From Hordeum vulgare subsp. vulgare (lineage: Eukaryota; Streptophyta; Magnoliopsida; Poales; Poaceae), in contig NC_058521.1 of the NCBI RefSeq assembly GCF_904849725.1, positions 558,578,176-558,642,175 on the forward strand: 64,000 nt of DNA, read 5' to 3'. The notes below the pieces were generated by a model. It had not been told where the DNA came from and did not search any database. It saw only the letters and a program-made list of their open reading frames with translations. Shown one piece after another: positions 1 through 11,200 of the stretch. The first letter of the stretch is position 1. The number at the start of each line of letters is the position of its first letter. The position numbers and the translations under genes are program-made.

Positions 1-1040
1 TTATTCCTGAGAATGGAGTCTTAGTCATCTTGCCCATGAGGCATGGTTCGCATGTGTCAAATGATTCAAAGTCAAGAGACTTTAATAGTCCATCAGTATG
101 GAGCTTCTTCATGCGCTTAACGCCGATATGACCAAGGCGGCAGTGCCACAAGTATGTGGGACTATCATTATCAACTTTACATCTTTTGGTACTCACACTA
201 TGAATATGCGTAACATCATGATCGAGATTCATCAAGAATAAACCATTCACCAGCGGAGCATGACCATAAAACATATCACTCATATAAATAAAACAACCAT
301 TATTCTCTGACTTAAATGAGTAGCCGTCTCGCATTAAGCAAGACCCTGATACAATGTTCATGCTTAAAGCTGGTACTGAATAACAATTATTAAGTTTAAA
401 ACTAATCCCGACGGTAGATGTAGAGGTAGCGTGCCGACGGCGATCACATCGACCTTGGAGCCATTCCCGACGCGCATCATCACCTCGTCCTTGGCCAGTC
501 TCCGCTTATTTCGCAGTTCGTGCTTTGAGTTGCAAATGTGAGCAACCGCACCGGTATCAAATACCCAGGAGCTACTACGAGCGCTGGTAAGGTACACATC
601 AGTAACATGTATATCACATATACCTTTAACGTTGTCGGCCTTCTTGTCCGCTAAGTATTTGGGGCAGTTCCGCTTCCAGTGACCTTTTCCCTTGCAATAG
701 AAGCACTCAGTCTCAGGCTTGGGTCCATTCTTTTTCTTCTTCCCGGCATCTGGCTTACCGGGCGCGGCAACGGCTTTGCCGTCTTTCTTGAAGTTCTTCT
801 TACCCTTGTCCTTCTTGAAACTAGTGGTCTTGTTGACCATCAACACTTGATGCTCTTTCTTGATTTCTACTTGTGCAGACTTGAGCATCGAGTACAACTC
901 GGGAATGGTCTTCTACATCCCTTGCATGTTGTAGTTAAGCACAAAGCCTTTGTAGCTTGGTGGGAGAGACTGGAGGATTCTGTCAATTATAGCATCATCC
1001 GGAAGTTCGACTCCAAGTGAAGTGAGACGACCGTGTAACA
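1..1040 (-). pseudogene. Copia gag-pol fragment (gag C-term, zinc knuckle, protease, pre-integrase)
   Basis: On the minus strand this encodes the C-terminal part of a Copia gag, a CCHC zinc knuckle (CFYCKGKGHWKRNCP, about 665-710), the aspartic protease start WVFDTGA (about 560-580) and the GAG-pre-integrase region running off the window start. The longest open piece is 364-897 (177 aa). A second copy of the same region lies at 53720-54700 in the nested Copia element and guides the reading. The gene is broken by an in-frame TAG near 915 just after the gag motif YNMQGM, and by a frameshift near 390 where the homologous copy continues in another frame. Gag and protease package the RNA and mature the particle in intact family members; this copy cannot. 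Copia identity is secure; the exact family is inferred. Confidence 0.88.
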
Positions 1041-1995
1041 GCAAAGTGAAAGGAAACAGCTTAGGGATATAGTAGTGGCGGATCTTCTCCTCATTAGTGA
1101 AAAGGTTGGCTATTTCGGATAGTTTGGCAAGATGGGCTATGACCGTCTCAGACTCATAACCGTGAAAAGGATCAGATTCGACTAGAGAGATTATCTCAGG
1201 GTCGACAGAGAATTCATAATCCTTATCGGTGAAAAAGATAGGCGAAGTGGCAAACTTCGGGTCATTTTTCATCCTAGCTCCCCAAGATTGTTCCTTCCAC
1301 TTGAGAAGTAATTTCTCAGTGTCATAGGCATCCTTACACGCAACAAAATCCTCAGCTATCTCTCCCTCCATAACGTAACCCTTAGGTATATCAGGCAATT
1401 CATATCTAGGAGAGCTAGATATAGCAGGAGCAAAAGCAGGTTCTATCTCAATAGTATCGGCAGTTTCAGAAGCATCACGAGCATTGGTAGTAACTCTAGC
1501 AATATGAGCATCAAGAAACACTCCTAGTGGAACATTAGGCAAAGGAGTATCTCTAGCAGTATCAAGCATAGCATCTTCAGGCAAAATAGCATCTCTAGCA
1601 TCATCAGGCAAAGCAGTATCAAGCATAGCATCTCTAGCAGTATCAAGCATACCATCATCAGGCAAAATAGCATCTCTAGCATCACCAGGCATAGTGTCAA
1701 GCATAGCATCTCTAGCAGTATCAAGCATAGTATCATCAGGCATAGTATCAAGCATAGCATCTCTAGCAGTATCAGGCAAAGCAGTATCAAGCATAGTATC
1801 AAGCATAGCATCTCTAGAAGTAGCATCATAAGCATCATCAAGCACAGGCGACATATCAAGATTTCTAGCAGGAGGTGATGTCACAAACTTACTCATAACT
1901 GAAGGTGAATCAAGTGCAGAGCTAGATGGCAATTCCTTACCTCCCCTCGTAGTTGAGGGCAAGACTTTGGTCTTCGGATCCTTCAGATTCTTCAT
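913..1995 (-). pseudogene. Chimeric Gypsy-gag/Copia-gag ORF (360 aa)
   Basis: This is a single open frame made of two retroelement superfamilies. The first 320 or so residues resemble the gag leader of Triticeae Gypsy elements. They lie directly downstream of that element's LTR and its TGGCGCCGTTGCC motif, and include a stretch like SDPFHGYESETVIAHLAKL. The last 40 residues (RLTSLGVELPDD to YNMQGM) are Copia gag, matching 54615-54760. The join is near 1035-1045, inside both gag genes, and keeps frame. Residues 45-155 are a low-complexity repeat of MLDTARDA-like units. The Copia-type continuation resumes after one TAG codon near 915. The chimera probably arose by illegitimate recombination between two elements; expression is not implied. 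Confidence 0.7.
1536..1865 (-). repeat. In-frame tandem repeat inside gag (MLDTARDA-type)
   Basis: About 330 bases consist of degenerate units built from AGCATCTCTAGCAGTATCA on the plus strand, read on the minus strand as variants of DTARDAMLDTM and DDARDAILP. Unit length varies but stays in multiples of three, so the open frame is kept. The encoded stretch is acidic and rich in Asp, Ala, Met and Leu. Confidence 0.85.
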
Positions 1996-2069
1996 AGTGA
2001 TCAGCAGATATAAATCCCAAGTAACTCAGAGAATATAGCAATACCTCCCCGGCAACGGCGCCAGAAAAA

Positions 2070-3809
2070 TGTTGATCTACAATCTCTGGCGTTAACTAGA
2101 CGAATGCTTATGACAACAAACCTTCTCCTGCAACGGCACCAGAAGAATGCTGATAGCACTCCCTGGCAATGAAACTGGAAGAATGTTGTTGATGGCCCAC
2201 CAGCGCGTGGGTTCACAGCAGTTTTCGAGGGTAGAGTATTCGACCCAATTTGTTGATAAGCCTTAGGAGGTGAGAGTATACTCTCAAGTATTAGCATCTG
2301 AATTTGTCAGATTCAACCACACCTGAAAGATTAGTATATGCAAGCACAGTCGTAACAGCAAAGTAGTATGATAACAACGGTGTCAGAAATAATCTGTTGA
2401 CAGCAGACTATTCCTAACGATTGTATCAATGGCGCCTTCGTTGCCGCGTCGACAGAAGTTGTCAATTCCCGTCAACGGTAGGTGAACCAACAGTGTAGCA
2501 GGTAGCAGCAGTGTAATGAGCAATAGAAGTGGCAAGGAACAGCAGTAGTGGCAGCAGTAGCAAGTAGCAACAGTAGCAAGCGACAGTAGTAGCAACAGTA
2601 GTAGTAGCAGCAGCACAGCAAGACAAGTAAGAGCAGTAGCAACAGTAGTAGCAGCAACAGCAGAGCAAGACAAGTAACGGCAGTAGGACAAACTCGTAGG
2701 CAATGGGTCGGTGATTTGTTTGGATGATATTCATCATGCAACAGCTATAACACGCAGAGATATGTGGCTAGCTCCCGTTCGTCAATGTGATGTAGGCATG
2801 CATTCCGTGTGTCGTCATACGTGCTTAGGGAAAAGAACTTGCATGACATCTATTGTCCATCCCTCCCGTGGCAGCGGGGTCCAAAAGGAAACTACGGGAT
2901 ATTAAGGTTCTCCTTTTAATAAAGAACCGGACCAACGCATTAGCACTTGGTGAACACATGAACTCCTCAAACTATGGTCATTACCGGGAGTGGTTCCGGT
3001 TATTGTCACTCCGGGGTTGCCGGATCATAACACATAGTAGGTAACTACAACTTGCAAGATCGGATCTAAAACACACATATATTGGTGACAACATAATAAT
3101 TTCAGATCTGAAATCATGTCACTCGGGCCCTAGTGACAAGCATTAAGCATGGCAAAGTAGTAGCAACATCAATCTCAGAACATAGTGGACACTAGGGATC
3201 AATCCCCATCAAAACTAACTCGATTACATGATAGATCTCATCCTACTCATCACCGCCCAGCGAGCCTGCGAATAGATTACTCACGAACGACGAAGAGCTT
3301 CATGGAATTGGAGAGGGAAGAAGGTTGATGATGACGATGGCGACGATTTCCCCTCTCCGGGGCCCAAGACGGACTCCAGATCTGCCCTCCAGATGAAGAA
3401 TAGGTGGTGGCGGCGCCTCCGTATCGAAAACGCGACGAAAACTTCTCTCTTTTATTTTTTTCTGGGACGAAAGGCAACTTATAGAGCTGGAGTTGGGGGC
3501 GGCAGGGCCGTTTGGGCCCCACAAGCCTGCCCACCGCCACCAGGGGGGTGGTGGCGGAGCAGGGGCTTTTGGCCCACTGGCCCACCCCCTGAGGTGGAGC
3601 TTGGCGGAGATATTTTTGATATTTTCCAAAACTGCTCCCCGTAAATTTTCAGGACGTTTGGAGAACTTTGATTTCTGCACAAAAATAACACCAAGGCAAT
3701 TCTGCTGAAAACAGCGTTAGTCCAGGTTAGTTCCATTCAAATCCTACAAATTATAGTCCAAAACAAGGGCAAAAGAGTTTGGAAAAGTAGATACGTTGGA
3801 GACGTATCA
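2070..3809 (-). mobile_element. Gypsy-type LTR (minus strand)
   Basis: Read on the minus strand the LTR begins TGATACGTCTCCAACGTATC at 3809 and ends GTAGATCAACA at 2070. It is followed at once by CTGGCGCCGTTGCCGGGG (about 2046-2065), which I recognise from the start of many Triticeae Gypsy internal regions. Length is about 1.74 kb. The expected partner LTR is not in the window. Short shadow ORFs across 2383-3736 are not genes. The 3809 end abuts the reverse transcriptase of the Angela fragment on the right, so that edge is an insertion or recombination junction. The superfamily is inferred from the LTR and leader; the family name is left open. Confidence 0.72.
2495..2690. repeat. CAG/AGT trinucleotide-rich tract in the Gypsy LTR
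   Basis: The stretch is an irregular run of AGCAGT, AGCAAC and AGTAGC triplets within the LTR. It reads as poly-Leu/Cys or poly-Ser in different frames, which explains several spurious overlapping ORFs here. Confidence 0.8.
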
Positions 3810-4785
3810 ATGACATATTGCTGATTGGAAACAATGTGGAGTTTTGGGAGAGCGTAAAGGATTACTTGAACAAAAGTTTTTCAATGAAGGACCTAGGAGA
3901 AGCTGCTTACATATTAGGTATTAAGATCTATAGAGATAGATCGAGACGCCTGATAGGACTTTCGCAAAGCACATACCTTGAGAAAGTTTTGAAGAAGTTC
4001 AAAATGGAACAATCCAAGAAAGGGTTCTTGCCTGTGTTACAAGGTATAAAGTTGAGTAAGACTCAATGTCCAGTGATTGCAGAAGATAGAGAAAAGATGA
4101 GTACCGTCCCCTATGCTTCAGCCGTAGGGTCTATCATGTATGCAATGTTGTGCACAAGACCGGACGTCAGCCTGGCCATAAGTATGGCAGGCAGGTTTCA
4201 AAGTGATCCAGGAGTGGATCACTGGGTCGGGGTCAAGAATATTCTCAAGTACCTGAAAAAGACTAAGGAAATGTTTCTCGCTTATGGAGGTGATGAAGAG
4301 CTCGTCGTAAAGGGTTACGTCGATGCAAGCTTCGACATTGATCCGGATGACTCTAAGTCTCAAACCGGATACGTATTTATTCTTAATGAGGGTGCGATAA
4401 GCTGGTGCAGTTCCAAGCAAAGCGTCGTAGCAGATTCTACATGTGAAGCGGAGTACATGGTGCCTCGGAGGCGGCTAAGGAGGGTGTCTGGATGAAGCAA
4501 TTCATGACGGATATTGGAGTTGTGCCGAGCGCACTAAATCCAATAACTTCGTTCTGTGACAACACTGGTGCCATTGCTCTAGCCAAGGAACCAAGGTTTG
4601 ACAAGAAGACCGGACACATCAAACGACGCTTCAACCTCATCTGCGACAATGTCGAAGGAGAGGACGTAAATATTTCCAAAGTGCACACGGATATGAATGT
4701 TGCAGATCCGCTGACTAAACCTCTTCCACGAGCGAAGCATGATCAACACCAGAACTGTATGGGTGTTAGATTCATTCCAATGTAA
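3810..4785 (+). pseudogene. Copia pol 3' part: reverse transcriptase tail and RNase H (Angela type)
   Basis: The reading starts inside the reverse transcriptase at the DDILLIGN segment after the catalytic YVDD box, continues through MKDLGEAAYILGIKIYRD and on to the RNase H region (YVDASFDIDPDD, SKQSVVADSTCEAEY). It ends at TAA 4783-4785, 51 bases before the 3' LTR. A one-base deletion near 4457 shifts the frame, so the domain is split between an open piece ending at 4495 and another from 4492. Everything 5' of the YVDD box is missing because the Gypsy LTR abuts at 3809/3810. The minus-strand Copia at 51229-52320 carries the homologous region. Confidence 0.92.
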
Positions 4786-4836
4786 ATCGCATAGCGATGT
4801 GAGACTAGATTATTGACTCTAGTGCAAGTGGGAGAC

Positions 4837-6617
4837 TGTTGGAAATATGCCCTAGAGGCAATTATAAAATAGTTATTATTATATTTCCTGTTTCAAGATA
4901 ATCGTTTATTATCCATGTTATAATTGTATTGAATGAAAACATAAATGCATGTTTGGATAAAGAGACAAAACTATGTCCCTAGTAAGTCTCTAGTTGGCTA
5001 GCCAGTTGACCAAGGATGGTTAAGGTTTTCTGACCATATGCAAGTGTTGTCACTTGATGACTGGATCACATCATTGGGAGAATGATGTGATGGACAAGAC
5101 CCAAACTATAAACGTAGCATGTGGTCGTGTCATTTTATTGCTATTGTTTTCTGCGTGTCAAGTATTCATTCCTATGGCCATGAGATCGTGTAACTCACTC
5201 ACACCGGAGGAATACCTTGTGTGTATCAAACGTCGCAACGTTACTGGGTGACTATAAAGGTGCTCTACAGGTATCTCCGAAGGTGTCCGTTCAGTTAGCT
5301 TGGATCAAGACTAGGATTTGCCACTCCGTGTGACGGAGAGCTTTCTCGGGGGCCCACTCGGTAATACAACATCACATATAAGCCTTGCAAGCAATGTGGT
5401 TGAAGTGTTAGTCACGGGATCTTGTATTACGGAACGAGTAAAGAGACTTGCCGGTAACGATATTGAAATAGGTATAGGGATACCGACGATCAAATCTCGG
5501 GCAAGTAACATACCGAAGGACAAAGAGAATGGTATACGGGATTATATGAATCCTTGGCACAGAGGTTCAACCCATAAGATCTTCGTAGAATATGTAGGAT
5601 CCAATATGGACATCCAGGTCCCGTTGTTGGATATTGACCGGGGAGTGTCTCAGGTCATGTCTGCATAGTTCTCGAACCCACAGGGTTCGCACACTTAACG
5701 TTCGATGACGTTTCGGTATAGTTGAGTTATAGGTGTTGGTGACCGAAGGTTTTTTCGGAGTCCCGGATGAGATCATGGACATCACGAGGGTTTTCGGAAT
5801 GGTCCGGAAACGAAGATTGATATATAGGATTGTTTCATTTGGCCTCCGGAAAGATTTCGGGCATTGGCGGCAGTGTACCGGGAGTGACGAATGGGCTCCG
5901 GGTTTTTACCGGGAGGGGGCCACCCACCCGGGAGAGAACCTAATAGCCCATGGGTGGTGCATCAACCCTTGGTGGGCTGGTGAGGCCAGCCCAATAGGGC
6001 TATTTCGGCTAAGGGGAAAATCAAAGGAGAAAAGAAAAAAGGAAGGAAGGGACTCCACCTTCCAAACCGAATTGTAGAGGGAGTCCCTCCTCCTCCCTTT
6101 GGCCGACGCCCTAGGGGATCCCTTGAGCCCCAAGGCTAGACCCTCCCCTCATCCTATATATACTAGAGGTTTTAGGGTTTTTTAGACACAACTTTGCCAC
6201 GTGCAACCTTAAACCTCTACTTCATAGTTCTTCCTCTAAATCGGTTTTCGGTGGAGCTCGGGAGGAGCCCTAGAGGAATAGATCATCACCATCACCGGCG
6301 CGACGTCACGCTGCCGGAGAACTCATCTACTTCCCCGTCTCTCTTGCTGGATCAAGGAGGCGGAGATCATCATCGAGTTGTATGTGTGATGAACGCGGAG
6401 GTGCCGTCCGTTCGGTGCTAGATCGGGACGGGTCGTGGGACGACGGTGATTTGAATCACAAAGTTGTTCCACTACATCAACCGCGTTTCTTAACGCTTCC
6501 CGCTTAGCGATTTACAAGGGTATGTGGATCCGATCTCCCTCTCGTAGATGAACATCACCAAGATAGGTCTTCGTGTGCGCAGGAAATTTTTTGTTTCCCA
6601 TGCAACGTTCCCCAACA
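4837..6617 (+). mobile_element. Angela-type Copia 3' LTR
   Basis: The LTR starts TGTTGGAAATATGCCCTAGA directly after the purine-rich AAGTGGGAGAC polypurine tract and ends CAACGTTCCCCAACA, giving 1,781 bp with TG...CA ends. It is in the same orientation as the pol fragment upstream. The five bases after it (CTAGC, 6618-6622) would be the 3' target duplication; the 5' end of the element is lost, so this cannot be confirmed here. The LTR contains only shadow ORFs. Confidence 0.93.
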
Positions 6618-6990
6618 CTAGCTAGGTAAGGGCAAGTACTAAAAAGCACTAGGGGTTGTCGCATCGAGGTCACCATTGCGCGTCAAGGAAGGGAGCCTTG
6701 GGAGCCCCGTGCTACGGGCCCCCGCCAGCCTCGCGAGCCTTTGCCCCCTGGCCTAGGAGGCCTACATGGGGTGAGACCCTATCAACAACGCGAGGCCAGC
6801 TCAGAAGACACAACCCCGCCCGCCAGAGCGCAGAAAACACACGAAGGAAAGCGAAAGGCCTCACGAAAGGAACGAAGGCACCCCAAACATAACACACAAC
6901 TACTGTTTAAGACTAAAGTATATTACAAAATGTCTAACACCCTCCTAGGGCCAAGTGGTTCTTGATGCAACACGAAAGAGATAGGAAAGC
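6618..6990. other. Unassigned GC-rich spacer
   Basis: Between the Angela LTR and the decayed retroelement ORF there are about 370 bases of moderately GC-rich sequence. No gene, repeat unit or element end could be recognised. Open frames on both strands overlap each other and have no recognisable content. Confidence 0.4.
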
Positions 6991-8330
6991 TTAAGCAGAG
7001 GAGGCGTTGTCTTCATCATGGCTCTCGGAGGCTTCGGCGTCAACGCTGCCGCTCTCCGCGGAGGGCACTGCCTGAACGAACCGCCCGAGCAGGGACTCCA
7101 CATGCTCGCGCATCTCATCCCTGAGGGGGCACTGGAGCTCCACGAACACCGGCTCTATCACGGGGGAGGGGTCGAACGCGGGGTCGTGGCGGCGCAGATT
7201 GGAGTAGACGCGTGTGAGCGCGCTGTCCGAAAGATCGCGTGTAGTGAATTCGATATCTTCGTCCACCTTAGAGATTCCCGACTCCAGCGCCTCCACCACC
7301 TTGAGGAAGAAGTCGAGGTAGCCTCCGTCGTCGTGCGCACGCGGCAACGCAGGGGCATCCCTGACGAAACGGCGGAATGCACCGCGTGCGCGACAGGCAA
7401 GCTCCAAGAACTTCTTGGCACGCTGCGCGTCCATTAGCCGCGCATGCACCGCGTCGTCCTTGGCCGCCTGCACAGCATTGGCGGCTTCACCAACTTGGGC
7501 AGGAAGCGATGCCAACTCCTTAGCGCCCTCCTCACTCATGAGGGCGTCTTGGGCGCCCTGCAGCTGGGCCCTGAGCGTCCACCTCCTCCTGGAGCGCATC
7601 GCACCTGAGGTGAAGATGGGTTTCCTGTCGGGAAAGCTCGCCATGATAGTCTTCAAGGGCGGCCTCTCTCTCTTGAGCCACCCCCGCATTCGATCGGCAA
7701 GGCTTCCCCACGCGCTGTCGCGAGGGTGGCCTCGTCGGCAAGAACGCGCCCTTCCAAAGCCTTGAGATGCTCGCGCTCCGCCTCATGATCGAAGGCGGTC
7801 CGGGCAGCCTCCGGCTCACGGAAAGCCACGTCCGCCTCCCACTCGATGATGGATGCCTCCCTGTGGGCCAGATCTGCCTCGCGCCCGGCGCCTCGAGAGG
7901 TGAATGCGGTGGTAGGGGTCGCGCGCCCTAGGGCTCCGTCGTTGCCCCGGAGGGAGCCACGGATCCCTCGGGCCTCGTCACACCAAGCGCGGAGGTAGAG
8001 GCCTCACGAGGAGGCGACGCACGAGAGGCCGCCCCCGATGAGGCATCCCTGCGCCTCTTGGGTGTTAGCGCCCTGGAAAGTTCGGTGATCAGATTCATCA
8101 GGCCAGTCAAGGTACACAAGGAAAAGCAATGACGATAGTGCACTTCCTCGTTGCTGGCAGCCCAGCGCCGTCGCATTGGGGTCGGCCTCGAGGCCTCCCG
8201 CCCCCCCCCCCCCCCCCCCCCTCGGTCGCCCCCAGGAGAATATGGTGGCTCTAGAGGCATCCCTCCTGGCCGCCATGGAAAGAAGAAAGTGGGGAAGAAG
8301 GCAACGGTTGCACAAGAATGAGGAAGCACA
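6991..8330 (-). pseudogene. Degenerate retroelement-like ORF region
   Basis: A 232-residue minus-strand frame (6991-7689) is rich in Ala, Arg and Glu. It has a helical central part and an acidic tail (SVDAEASESHDEDNASSA). A related-looking frame continues upstream at 7928-8329 with a charged, Ala/Ser-rich sequence. This composition and layout resemble the first ORF of grass Gypsy-like elements annotated as putative gypsy-type transposon proteins. The frames are interrupted, including by a 21-base C run. The assignment is by general resemblance only; no catalytic motif is visible. Confidence 0.4.
8201..8221. repeat. Poly-C homopolymer (21 C)
   Basis: Twenty-one consecutive C bases on the plus strand. 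Its length may be an assembly or sequencing estimate. Confidence 0.9.
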
Positions 8331-8339
8331 GCAGGAGGC

Positions 8340-8560
8340 TAACCAATGTTGAAGTCGAGCTTGGGCGTTACTAGCCGCCACTAGCTTAGCCAGAGTTGTT
8401 GGACAATATTCGAGCTCGGAAATGAAATTGTTCACAAATGACATGATCTCATGTGGACGCTCGTAAATTACCTCATAGATTGCCTTCCTCCTAGCATATC
8501 AGAAAGCGCAAAGTGTGATAGCAGCTTTTATAAACATCGTTTGATCAAGTATATAGTGTA
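8340..8560 (-). pseudogene. LINE-type ORF2 C-terminal fragment
   Basis: Read on the minus strand, a segment around 8400-8510 gives YARRKAIYEVIYE followed by MSFVNNFISELE. This resembles the link between the reverse transcriptase zinc-binding region and the end of plant LINE ORF2, where motifs such as ARRKAIYEG are common. An in-frame stop just before YARRKAIYE shows the copy is dead. No poly-A tail or target duplication was found. Confidence 0.5.
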
Positions 8561-8639
8561 GTAGGCAGGTTGGTGCTACTTGCGCGGCCTCGCTAGAAGG
8601 AGTGCGAGATTTGGACAACCCAACTAATAGGAGGTCACA

Positions 8640-9426
8640 ACCGTGTTTTTCCCCTTTGTTGGGTTTTTTCTTTTTTCTGTTTTACACTTCCAAATATTCT
8701 AATTATACATATTGCAAAGAAAATTTGCATAAACATTCGAAAAATGTTATCTAGCATTTGTAAAATGTGAAGTGTGAATAGAAAAATGTTTCTTATATAT
8801 ATGAAAAATGTATACAAAAAATTAAAATCCGTATCAAAAAAGTTGATCACACATTTGGCATATGTTAATCGAGCATTTGAATAAATGTTAATAATTTATT
8901 GAAATTATGTCTAGATGGAATAAAATTTTGTTTCCTGATGTACAACAAAAATAAAGAACAAGTATTAATTAGATTTAACATTAATCAAAGAACTTATAAA
9001 ATGTTAATCACATATGAAAAACAATAATCATATATTACGAAATCTTATCCGTTTATATTAAAATGCTTGTTATATGCAAAACAATGTGCAATTTGTATGA
9101 ATAAAGTAGTCATCAAACAGAAATAACTGCAAAAAAAATTAATCATCAAATGTTAAACGCGTAATATTTTTTTACTGATGTATAAAAAATGGAAGAACAT
9201 GTATTGAAATTTTTTAAAATTAAAGAAATAATTTGTCAAAAATGTGGATCTTCGAGAAAAAAGATATTCTTGACATATGAAAAACATGTATATTGTCTAT
9301 GAGAGATGTAGTCATCAAACATATTTAACATTGTTAATCTTGCATTTCAAAATGTTAAACGTGTGTAGAAAATATTTCTAATATATACGTGAAATGTACA
9401 AATATTTATAAAAAAGGTTGATATGT
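8640..9426. other. AT-rich degenerate repeat DNA
   Basis: About 790 bases of AT-rich sequence with many near-repeats of AAATGTTAATC and AAACATGT. No gene is supported. It resembles the low-complexity filler of old grass transposons. Confidence 0.5.
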
Positions 9427-9800
9427 GTTGAAGAAAAAAAAAGGAAAAAACGAAGAAGCGGGAAAAAGACAAACAAATAGCTAGGAAAGGGACGAAACCA
9501 GAAGAAACCATGAAAACCCACGAGAAAACACAGAAAAAACAGGAAAAAAAACAAAACAAAACCAATCAAAAGTAAAGGGATGGAAACTAAAAAAGAAGTA
9601 AAGAAAAGAAAAGAAAAGGAAGAAATGAGGAAAGGAACAAAAAATATAAGAAGGAGAAAGGAAAAAAATAACAACTAAAGAAAAAAATGAAAAAAGAAAG
9701 GAAAGGATGTCTAAAAAAGGGTAGGGAAAACAAAACAAAATGAAGAAAACTGTGAAAATACAAAGAAGAAAACAGGAAAATTGAAGAAAACCAGGAAGAA
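9427..9800. repeat. Purine-rich (GA) strand-asymmetric tract
   Basis: About 370 bases are almost entirely A and G with scattered C on the plus strand, built from GAAAAAAC, AGAAACCA and AAAGGAAG-like words. Long Phe/Leu/Ser-rich minus-strand frames (9347-9861) are shadows of this composition. Confidence 0.8.
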
Positions 9801-10860
9801 ACAAAACTGAAGAGTGAACGATCACTGCAAATAGGCTGACCCAGTAATATGCGGGGGACAAAAAGCTTCAGGCGAGACTATTTTCGGACTCGTGTTTGGC
9901 GAGATATATTCCTGGTGGCGCTTCTTTCCGCTAAAAATGAGGGCAAGTCCTATTTGAAACTTTGTGCGTAAATACGCTGCCTTTCACATGAACTAGGAGG
10001 GTGAGTGATGTAAATGGCCTGCTCCATTTGTGCATAACCTGAAGTTCCTGATCAGCTTTATGAACCATCTGAACTGGTCTCGACCATTCTTACTTTTATT
10101 TCAAATTTTCCAGAATTTTATTTCATATTTTTTTTCTTGTTTTCCAAAAGTTTGTTGTAAATTATAAAAAATATAAACAAAACAAATTTAGGAAGGTATC
10201 TATAATTTTGGAAAATTATTATTTATTCTGAAACTATTTGATATCTAAAAAGTAATATGATTGCTATTATGAAAAGGAATTGAAATGGAATATCTAATAT
10301 ATTAAAAAATATTCGCATATTCAAAATTTATTATAGTTTATAAGAAATGGACTTTTTAAAAGGTGTTCATGATTTGAAACATATGCACGAACTATTTTGA
10401 TAATATTTTATTATGGTTTTTGGAACATCTAATAAAAACGAAAATGTACTGAAAATTCAGTCTTTTCTAGGGGTACTGAAAAAATTAGTCGCTACAGCAC
10501 TACATGGGCCGTGCCAGTCAAATGACGCATGTATGGCTGACAATTTTACACAATAGGTGGCAATATGCCCATTAGCTGTAAATTGTCATTACAAATTATT
10601 CACACGGAGCTACAATTTAGCTGACAGGAGTAATTTTGTAATTTGTGAATTAGTTAGTAAATTGTAATATGCCGGCTACAATTTGACACGAAAGTGTTTG
10701 TAAAATGTTCACAGGGGAGCTACCTAAGCAATGGGCTGTAATTACCCCAAGAAAAACGAGTAGATTGTAATATGCCCATTAGCTGTATTACTCTACCGGT
10801 TTTATGATGCTCGTGAAACCCACTAGTTGAGTTTGGTTTCCTGTTTTTTTCTATGGATTA
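9801..10860. other. Unassigned AT-rich DNA with a small direct repeat
   Basis: No gene is seen. A phrase close to ATATGCCCATTAGCTGTA occurs near 10564 and again near 10770, about 205 bases apart, pointing to an old local duplication. Confidence 0.45.
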
Positions 10861-11200
10861 TTCTGTGTTTTTGTTCATTTCTTAAAAAAACATTTAACAA
10901 AATCATGATTTTATAAAAGAAATAGCCGTGAATTATTTTTCAAAATCATGAATACTTTAAAACTCATGACAGTTTTCAAATTCGCAAACCTTTTTAAAAT
11001 TGGTGAAAAAATATATCCATGCAATTTTTATAATTTAAGAACATTTTTAAATTATTTGTACATTTTTAATATTCACGAACATTTTTTAAGGATTGTGCAA
11101 AAATATATCCAGCACCATTTTTTTATTCAAGGACATTTTTCAAATCCTCGAACATTTTTAAAGGTTTGTGACCTTCTTTGAATCCATGAACTTATTTGGA
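10860..11200. repeat. Degenerate CGAACATTTTT-type short repeats
   Basis: About 340 bases repeat the theme TTCACGAACATTTTTAAA with variable spacing of 20-30 bases. The only open frame (10948-11181) simply translates this repeat. The pattern is common in grass transposon filler DNA; the element type is unknown. Confidence 0.6.

Noticed and set aside
9347..9861. Phe-rich, membrane-like minus-strand frames
   Set aside because: They are the complement of a purine-rich tract; all three frames look alike, so hydrophobicity is compositional.
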